NCBI RefSeq assembly: GCF_001649575.2
Contig: NC_051434.1
Span: forward strand, 19,958,732-20,022,731
DNA: 64,000 nucleotides
DNA from: Kryptolebias marmoratus
Taxonomy: Eukaryota; Chordata; Actinopteri; Cyprinodontiformes; Rivulidae
Reading direction: 5' to 3'
Of the stretch, positions 56,246 to 64,000 are shown piece by piece (the first letter of the stretch is position 1; every line of letters starts with the position of its first letter). Position numbers and translations under genes: made by a program. Under the pieces are notes generated by a model that saw only the letters and a program-made list of their open reading frames with translations, was not told the DNA's origin and searched no databases.

Positions 56246-57609
56246 AGGCTTTCAAACAGGTGTATCTAAGCTGAGATCCATCTGACACTTCGATGACTCA
56301 CAGGTGGCGTCTACAGGTCATAGTTGGAAAGTCTGGTGCCTTAAAAATAATCCGTTAGAATATGCACAACATATCTGCTTCTGCTATAACTTAGTTCAAC
56401 ACAAGTTAGCTTTTAATAATAACTTTTGTAAAAAAAAAAGTTAGCAAAAGGTTATTTGATATTATATTTTATTTATTTAATAATTTTTTCACCCATTCAG
56501 CATTCTGGACATCAAGTCCAACCTTGGTCAGGGGGCAAATTTACAACAAATAACAGCATTTGTGGGTAGAATTTAGCATGATGGTGTTATCTTTCAATTC
56601 ACCAAAAACAACAGCTGATTACCTGACAACATACACAACAAACTACAGCAGAAAAATGGAAATTGTTATGCACTAATACAATGTGATAGACATGAAGGCC
56701 ACAAAAACTGCACCAATCAATGCTGGTGTAAACATACTCTGCTCCAATTAGACAAAGAAAATGCTGACTAGGGTTTTTACATTATCAGCCTTTGTGCTCA
56801 TGTGTAAAACTGCCTACGTGAGACACCAAGGTCAGACGGCGGGCGCCACACCATCTGGCTCTCCCAAACAGAGATGTGTTATGTGTTTTTGCTATGAACT
56901 GGACTGGCCTTGGCTTGCTCAGATCAACCCCTTTTTTCTTCTTCCTTTAATAAAAGAGAAAGCCCAAGTAAGGAGTCAGAACTTCCTGGACAGCACGCCG
57001 TTAGAAGCTGTTGTGGAATTTCTCCTCTTTGCGAAGGCCTTCACAAAAAAAGACAACGAGCCTCTCCAGTGTGATTCTTTCTTAGCAGGTTAAATAAATC
57101 AAAACCCTGACAGTGTATTTAAGATGCTAATTTGTTGATTGTGATGAAGAAGCAGAAATGTCTTAATTTGAATGATACATAATGGATCTTATGCTAAATG
57201 TTATGCAATTAAAATTTCCTGGTTAAAAATCTGAAATGGGGTTTGAGAAGAGTCAAACAAAACTAGAGAATGGAGACTTCTTCAAACTGTTTCACACATA
57301 TTCACTCATCAGAGATGTTCTTATCTTTCCATCTTGTTCATTTTCCATGGAAGTATCTACAGATGCAGATAAACCTGTTGGTTCCCTTACAGCTCATAGA
57401 AATGACGCTTCACTCCTTTTGTAAAGTGATTTAGTTAAAAGCAATCGTCTAATGTGTATATCTGCATGCCTTTAGTGTTTGATAAGGTAAATAAAAATGT
57501 GAAAAGAAATGGTTTAATTTACAAAGATATGCTCAAATAGTACGAACAGATTTGTTGGAACTCTTGAAGAAACTTATTAATACATTTCATTAGTGTTTGA
57601 TCTTAGTTA
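56246..57609. other. No gene recognised
   Basis: A 110-codon ORF at 56761-57093 has no recognised domain, no repeat match I can name, and no exon borders. Otherwise AT-rich. Confidence 0.4.
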
Positions 57610-57614
57610 GTACC

Positions 57615-58560
57615 CCAGGTGCCTTGAAGCTTTTCTTCAGCCTGTTTAAAGGGAACAAGCAGCCTCTGTGTAGTTTGGTGTGGTTGTGTTCACCTCACTG
57701 AACATGGAGCAGAGAAAGAAACGTAAAGCTGTGTGAGGAGCTCGAAATAAGATTATAGATATTTATGTTAAAAGGTACAAACTACAAGACCATCTCCAAG
57801 CAGCTTCATGTCCCTCTGACCACAGCTGACTATATTATTAAAAACAAGAAAGTTCAAAGGACTGTAGCCAACCTCCCAGGATGTGGACGCAAGAGGAACT
57901 GCAGCCCCAGGTTGATCAGTGTGCGGATGGTAGAAAAAGAGTCAAAGTTGAACTCCAACGTCAAGGTGTCACTTTTTGAATCATAATGAAGTCAATAAAA
58001 GAAGACTCAGAAAGGCTCCATTATTGACAGAAAAACACAAAAAAAAGCCAGACTGGAGTTCACCAAAATACACGTTAACAAGAACCAAAGTTTCTGTGCG
58101 TTTCTGGGACTAATGAGACCTTTTTGGCTTCAGTCACATCAGCTGCATGTTTACAGAAGAAGAAGTGAAGCTTTCAAAGAGAAGAATACCAAAACCACGG
58201 TGAAACATGGAGGAGAGGAGGCTGTTTTGTTTAGAGACTTCTTTTGCTTCATCTGGCCAGAGAAGCTTTGAGTCTGTGTGAGTGACTGAATGAATGAATG
58301 AATGAATGAATGAATTCTCAGAACCATGAAGGCCTCCTGGAGGGAAACATACAGACAAGTGTCAGAAAGTTCCGCCTCAGTCGCAGCGAATGGGTCCTTC
58401 AACAAGATAAAGAGCCAAAACATACAACTAACAGCATCAGAAAGGTCTGAGAAAATAAACACTGAACTGTTAAATGGACTTTCCTTTTTGTCCATGTTAT
58501 TTGAAGTTTTAATTATAAGAAAGACTCAACCGAATCAATAATTTAAAGCAAAGTCTGATG
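57615..58560 (+). mobile_element. Tc1-like transposon relic
   Basis: Frame 57765-57986 matches the N-terminal paired-type DNA-binding region of Tc1 transposases: GTNYKTISKQLHVPLTTADYI, IKNKKVQRTVANLPGCGRKR (with the GRKR hook), SPRLISVRMVEKES. Downstream, agccagactggagttcacca, agtttctgtgcgtttctggg and gtgaaacatggaggagagga are decayed catalytic parts. A (TGAA)n tract lies at 58285-58313. Confidence 0.8.
58285..58316 (+). repeat. (TGAA)n microsatellite
   Basis: About seven tetranucleotide units. Confidence 0.9.
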
Positions 58561-58635
58561 TGTTAAACATAGAATAAACAATGAGGGATGCCCATTAAAC
58601 GTTTGCAGGTTTCAAGTTCTTTCAGATAATTGTGT

Positions 58636-58641
58636 TTTATT
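58636..58641 (-). terminator. Possible polyadenylation signal for sacm1l
   Basis: Minus-strand AATAAA about 800 bases after the sacm1l stop. No other repeat or gene lies between, so a long 3' UTR is plausible, but other sites cannot be excluded. Confidence 0.4.
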
Positions 58642-59411
58642 CATTATTGTGGAAGGATACCAACACATTTGTCCGCATCTGTAGACAGAAACACAGGAGA
58701 AACTCCTCATCCATGAGCCAATAAAGCTTTAGCTCGAGTACCAACTTCAAAATACAAATGAATAATTTAAAATAAACAGCTTTATGCAGGTGGCACATTT
58801 TATATTTATGCAAAGTGCAAATGAAGATGGAAAGCCTTTGATAAAACAAGAGTCGTTATAAACACTCCCACGTTCGCTTTATAGGAAGACATTTTTCATT
58901 TTTCACCCCGGACAGCAAAGCCACAAATTCATATTCTAAACACACATTTGTAAATCTGGTTACATTCAAACCTCTGCATGTGCATACTGTTAATAGTGTT
59001 CTCCTTAATGAAACAAACACTTTGGTTTGTTCATGTCTGAGTCCCACATCTTTGGGCCGACGATTCAGAGTTACAACATGTTTCATTAAAAGTTATGTCA
59101 TGTAACAATAGAAAAATGTCTAATCTAAAGAAAATAAAGATCAGTATCGTTTCTGTACAGTATGATTGTACAGAATTCATGTTTTGAGTTTACTGACAAA
59201 CCAACACCATGAACACCAGAATCCAAAAAGAGAAATGTACATGTTTAGATGTGAAAGGACGATAAGGAGGGATGGATTCCAAACTTGTAGACAATTAAAA
59301 ATAAGTAAGTCAACAGAGGCAGCAGATGAGCTGGGACTAGATCTGAAGAAGGAGACAGTAAAGATGAGGTAGAGGAGCGTCTGCTGGACCACATGCTCCT
59401 CACATAAACAA

Positions 59412-59431
59412 ACACACACACACACACACAC
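59412..59431 (+). repeat. (CA)n microsatellite in the sacm1l 3' UTR
   Basis: About ten CA units 15 bases beyond the stop codon. Confidence 0.9.
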
Positions 59432-59445
59432 AGCTACACACACAC

Positions 59446-62006
59446 TCAGTCCATCTTCTCCTTGTGAACCAGTTTGGGGGCATCTACAAAGTCTTGGCCG
59501 TTAAAGAGGATGATAGTGGCTGTGATTGCGCTGGCGGCCCCCCAGAACGTAACGTAAGCGAAGGTCTCCGTCCACGTGTCACCTGCAAGACGAACAGCAG
59601 TCAGTAATGCTGGCTTTGAAATCGGCAGCTCCTTTCAGCTTCCTCGGCACCCACAGAGAAGACTGACCTGAGTGTTGCTTGCTTTATTAGGGACAATAAA
59701 AACATTCTTCGTCTGCGCTTGGGAGAATATATTTAGGTATCCAGATACAATACTGCCTAGATTGTCTTATTTTAAGATTTCTTTTGAAAAAACTTGACAC
59801 TGGATCTGTTAAAATTTGGACTATTGGTTCAGAGGTATACATCGGCTTTGACCTAATGCCTGAGAGCCTAACATAAAAACACAAAACAGTAAGACTTGAG
59901 CAGCCAGAATGAGAAATTCTTCATTTTGATTAACATCCTAGACAACAAGCAGCAGTAAAATAGATTTAGTTGAGAAATGGGACAAGAGTAAAGTGGATCT
60001 TGACCCATAAAAGAAAATAATTCTTATTGAACTTACCAGCCATAAGAAGGCAGACGATGCACATAGAAAACGCAACCACCATAACTATGGGCAGCTAGAA
60101 AAAAACAAAACAAATAAAACCATTATTGGCTGGTTTGGACTGATGACATTCACTTCTGCTGCTGCCACAAATGTGAGGGGAAGCACTTACTGTTAGGAAC
60201 TTCCAGTCCTTCTGCACGCGAAGGGGAGTGGGTCCGTCGGACTCATCAACAGCAAAGTTCCCCAGAAAAAGGTCAATGGCATCCTGAAAGCAACATTACT
60301 GTCAATCTTTCTCTCTGTAGAATGATGGACTCCAAATTGACCTTTACTCCTATCATCATAACAGCAATGGACACTAAGGATGGATAACAACTGAGGCTTT
60401 TGGTCAAAACCCAAAGTACTGACAGCTCCGACATCTAAAACCAGGCTTGATGTAGTAGATGGAAGCAGAGCTGACAACTGGCAACTTTACCCACAATCAA
60501 TGTTAGGATCACCATTTCTATTAGATAACTTTAGCTAAAAATGAACAAACTGATTTTTGTCCTTTAAGAAGTGGAACAGGGAATAGACTTATTTCCTTTT
60601 TCATGCTTGACTAAACTAAGAAAATACTAAAAAGCGTTTTCTGTGCTTTTCAAGACCGTAGAAGTTTCGCTCTCAACTCTTTTTGTGCTTTTTATTCCCC
60701 CACTCAAATTCAAAGATTAGAGCTGAACTGAAGTGTTTTGAAGCCAACATCAGTTGAAATAAACTCATAAAATGTGCGTATTGTAAAATTTAAAAATGAT
60801 ACTATTTTTTATTAATACTGAACATTGAAGAAATCACTTAGGTGTTTTCAGTGAGTGGATGAATAGCGGTACAATATAGTTCAGTTTGTTGGAATTTATT
60901 GTTCGAACCAGCCAGAAAATACCACTAGAGTTTCATTTTTTGGCTTCCCGAAAGATAAAAACCTTCTTCAGATTTGGATCCATAAACTCCAATGTGGGAA
61001 TTACTATCAGAACTCAGGTTTGGATCACTTTGGAGAGAAGCACCGCTCCGACCCTCGTTACTGCGATGGACTGACTTCACAGCAAAAAAATAAGACCTTT
61101 TGCTAGCAGCAGTCCTAACTATTTTTAATGTTAAAAGAAAGGCAAATGGAGAGGAGGACATCTCCACAGAGAAGGAGGCAAGAAAAAGGAAGTTTTACTT
61201 CAGATGTGACGTGAACGCTCACTGTCATTAAAAAGTCTGAGCTGCTTACAGGCCAACAGCCTGAGATCAGTTTGTGATTCAGAGGAAAAAATATAAACAA
61301 TCCATGTCTGATAGTCTGAACCTGCTGTTGATTAGTTTACTCTGGTGTGAGAGTTCATAAACGCTACTCTGAAGCACAGTCACATTGTTTACAAGTTAGC
61401 ATCCAGTTAGCATGGCGTTAGCATGAAATGTCAATTTTCTGAGATTTGATTTCAGTTCACCTTTAAGAAGAACCAGTGACATGAACCTACTGGGACCAGT
61501 TAATCACCAGCAGCAGCAAATAGTCACTGTCCTCTTTTTTTTTAAATTTAAATCAAAAAACATGTCAGAGAATACCTGTCTGAACCCATCTGAAAAGTTA
61601 TTTTTGTAGTAGCGGATCATGGAGTTCCAACCATCCATCAGAAGCCCCCACCTGGTCCTCTTCCCTGTCCTGGTGAACAAACGAACTCCGATTCAGCTAC
61701 TTATAAGAATCATTCTCAGACAGACGCAATAAGTTAGTCTGTGTTGGCAGACGAGGCTCTACTACTGTACCTTGTGAAGTCTGTTTTTAGGGCTCCGGTT
61801 CCAGCATACTGCACAGCGCATGCATTGGCATTGTCAGCCCATGCTGGTTAAAGAGCACACACGCAGAGAGGACACACTTAGTCACTACAGTAACAACTCA
61901 GCACATGCCGACAGATGGCCGTGCACGTCACCTTACCATTTTTGTAGATCTTTTCAAACTCTGCCTGCTCTTCAATGCACTGACGCACATTCAGGACCCC
62001 CATCCT
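59446..62006 (-). CDS. sacm1l: SAC1-type phosphatidylinositide phosphatase, C-terminal six exons (partial)
   Basis: SAC1 removes the 4-phosphate of PI4P in ER/Golgi membranes (family knowledge). Coding exons, in transcript order: 62006-61937, 61843-61771, 61669-61576, 60283-60191, 60094-60037, 59582-59446; GT-AG borders and phases agree, giving the last 174 residues of a protein usually near 587. Seen: [71 protein letters not shown], then membrane segments [20 protein letters not shown] and [20 protein letters not shown]. It ends KEKMD, a KxKxx COPI-type retrieval signal as in the human KEKID. The catalytic Cx5R exon is not in the window. Fish have two paralogues; which one this is cannot be decided here. 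Confidence 0.95.
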
Positions 62007-62189
62007 CTGTGGAAATTAAGGAAGAATGAGTGAACCAATCATCAACATTTAGGCATCCTAATCCTGCACATGGGAATGGAACCATACATATCTCAACGAC
62101 CAGCTGTAAACTGCTTTGATAATATTTTTCAGATCCAAAACATGGCTGACTTTGTCATGTCCTTATCAGCTGTGACAGCAGTCAGAGAG

Positions 62190-62340
62190 CACAGAGTGTA
62201 GAGAAAAGGACAAAAGTCTTCATCCAGGCAAGGCTAATAGCTGGGCCAACAAGCACCCATTTTTATTTTAAATAATTTTAAAGGCTTTTAACACAACTTT
62301 TTCAAAAATGATTTACCGGTGTGAGAACGCTACATTATTA
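62190..62340 (+). repeat. Family B repeat fragment (sacm1l intron)
   Basis: gacaaaagtcttcatccagg, caaggctaatagctgggcca, cacaactttttcaaaaatga and gtgtgagaacgctacatt match the 10490 and 25895 copies. Confidence 0.55.
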
Positions 62341-62535
62341 CCTCCGCCAAGAAGGTTCTGTTTCTGGTTGTGTCCGTTGGTTTGTTTGTCTGTCTGTTAG
62401 CAAAGATCAGCTAAAACTAATGAACAGATTTGGATGAAATGTTCAGGAAATGTTGGGGTTGTCACAAAAAACAATGGATTATATTTTGGTGCCAATCCAG
62501 ATTATAATCTGGCTCACACCATTTTTTAAAATCAT
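62340..62535 (+). repeat. Common fish interspersed repeat (cctccgccaagaaggtt type)
   Basis: acctccgccaagaaggttct, ttgtttgtctgtctgttagc, ggatgaaatgttcaggaaat, ggtgccaatccagattataa. Partly similar to family A at its start but different afterwards. Confidence 0.6.
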
Positions 62536-62599
62536 ATATGTGCTGTTGTTTGGTCCTTATGTACTGTATGTAAATTCTCAATCATTCAGGACATGGTAA

Positions 62600-63100
62600 A
62601 TCAAAAAAAGGTTTAAAACAGAAACAAATGGACTTCTGTTCTGTAACTGAAGATATTTTGCTTCTCACCCGAGGAACTTTCTCCATTCAAAAAGCAGAGA
62701 TAGTAGAGTTCAAGCTTTTAGAGATGTTCTGTAAAATGGATTCACCTGCAGATTAAACTCACTCTCCTAACAATAGAGGCCCATTAGGATCCTTGTTAGT
62801 CTGACTCACCGATGAGCCACTCTGGTCACAAACATTAAGGTGCTGATTGGAGTGAAACTGACTGGGGATCAGGCCTAAAGGGCCCCCCCATCTGTCTTCT
62901 CAGTCCAAAATAAATATGAACATTTTGGTCCTCAAAAGAGTGTCCCTTGTCTTTGAAGCGCAGGTTGACAGCTGTTCACCTACACCATTGATTGGCCAGA
63001 GAGCAACATCAAGTCCTTCACAAGAAACCCAGCTTCCTTAAAACCTCACAACCGCAGCAATCATTTTTGTTATTTAACATCCATTAAGAAGGCAACACAT
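62600..63100. other. Repeat-derived intronic DNA
   Basis: aaatggacttctgttctgta, actgaagatattttgcttct is the phrase seen at 25765. No sacm1l exon was found between 62007 and the right edge. Confidence 0.4.
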
Positions 63101-63245
63101 AAACCAACACGGTGGTACGATGAGGAGGTGCGGATGTTTCTGTGCTTTTTGGCTGATGAGTTAGACGAAATGTACTCGATTTATGGGCTCCAACCAGCAG
63201 AGAGAAGGTGACCTCGACTGTGCCACGGCATTTTTGGAAACTGTG
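63101..63245 (+). pseudogene. Transposon-type MYB/SANT-like fragment (sacm1l intron)
   Basis: The plus-strand frame reads TRWYDEEVRMFLCFLADELDEM (63106-63170), resembling the W-x-x-x-E-V-R-x-F-L helix of Harbinger-associated MYB-like proteins, then loses frame (GLQPAERR). Short and damaged; antisense to sacm1l. Confidence 0.45.
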
Positions 63246-64000
63246 GCAGAGAACAGTGAGTGTTTTGTGACTTTATTTCACTTTTATTTACCCATTTGTG
63301 GTTATGTTTTATGCCACAATGCCACCCTCATGCCACCTAGGCCGAGTAGAACCGAGTTAGGCTGAAGCGAGTCGTGCTAAGACTGGACAATGGAAGAATG
63401 GTTTATGTCTGCCTCATCAGAGCAACAGCTTTATCTGTACAGTCATGAATCTCTGAATAACGAATGAGTAGAAAATACAGAATTCCGCCAAAAGGATCAT
63501 TTTAACAATTAGTTTTTAGGGACTTCATCAATGGCTGAAAAAGCACTTACACTACTGAACCATCACCACATGCCTCCTACTTCAAGTATGTTGTAAGTTG
63601 GTGATTCAATACTGGAAACAATTAATTAGATGGGGTTTGTAACCAGAAAACCGCCTGTCTCATTACTCTGACATTTTGTAAAGGAGAAGACTTTCCACCT
63701 TGCAGCCTCTCTTGTATTTCCAGTACAAAATCTCAAGCTGTGAAGCAAATGAGTGAACAGCAAGTGCCGACCGAGCGAAGGTGCCCCCCGTCTCTCCTCT
63801 CAGATTGATGCATACAAAGAAAAAACAATAAAAAAAAACAAAAATGCTGTGCTGTAATAAAAATTAAAAAAAAGTTCTGAGGGCCCACCGAACACTTTAC
63901 TAAATGCAACGTTTCAGGACCCTTGTGAGACGAGCAAGCTCTAAACACAGAGCTGCCATCTTTAAAAAGATCTCACTCGAATCATGTCACAAACCACATT
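63246..64000. other. Presumed sacm1l intron; no exon seen
   Basis: AT-rich, with an A-run near 63826-63838. The next upstream sacm1l exon should carry the Cx5R catalytic loop; it is not present. Confidence 0.45.

Noticed and set aside
56761..57093. 110-codon ORF
   Set aside because: No recognised domain, no splice sites and no conservation evidence available.
62007..64000. Further sacm1l exons
   Set aside because: I looked for the Cx5R catalytic exon on the minus strand and found no match with splice borders.

Overview
This is a eukaryotic window, almost certainly from a ray-finned fish. It has split genes with GT-AG introns, vertebrate-type proteins, long AT-rich intergenic DNA, many Tc1-type transposon relics, fish LINE fragments and tetranucleotide satellites. 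No bacterial or phage features are present, and no CRISPR array. The species cannot be named from the sequence. The repeat mix looks percomorph-like, which is inference only.

Only three protein-coding genes can be supported, all on the minus strand in the right-hand 27 kb. (1) A TMEM200-family two-pass membrane protein, best called tmem200b, has its whole coding sequence in one exon at 37604-38797, with a splice acceptor just upstream of the ATG. (2) trnau1ap (SECp43, the selenocysteine-tRNA associated RRM protein) is complete in nine coding exons from 54923 back to 48468; I joined the exons by splice sites and phase to give 308 residues. (3) sacm1l (the SAC1 PI4P phosphatase) is represented by its last six coding exons, 62006 back to 59446. 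These encode the C-terminal 174 residues with both membrane segments; the rest lies beyond the right edge. tmem200b and trnau1ap lie close together on human 1p35, so the order fits a conserved block, whereas human SACM1L is on 3p21, so that adjacency is fish-side.

The left 37 kb holds no gene I can support. It is a mosaic of repeats: an endonuclease/RT LINE family (1.9-4.1 kb, 20.4-21.4 kb, and again at 45 kb), L2-like LINE pieces, an R4/Rex6-like LINE C-terminus (33.7 kb), two related LTR-like elements (1.3 and 23.1 kb), at least eight Tc1-like relics across the window, a TTAA-flanked element (26.8 kb), and a TIR element holding a 380-base assembly gap (8.7 kb).

The most striking pattern is one interspersed repeat, here called family A, present about 18 times in 64 kb. 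In two places (35.7-36.7 kb and 40.2-41.1 kb) its copies face each other as long inverted arms round a short unrelated core, suggesting a foldback-type transposon whose solo arms are scattered elsewhere. Other structural points are nested insertions in the Tc1 relic at 42.8-44.9 kb, a Harbinger-like MITE present twice in opposite orientation, a 506-base insert with a 5-base target duplication inside a LINE, and degenerate AGCTTTT-type tandem tracts at four loci. I found no convincing undescribed functional system. Genes do not form an operon-like unit and no joint pathway is evident.
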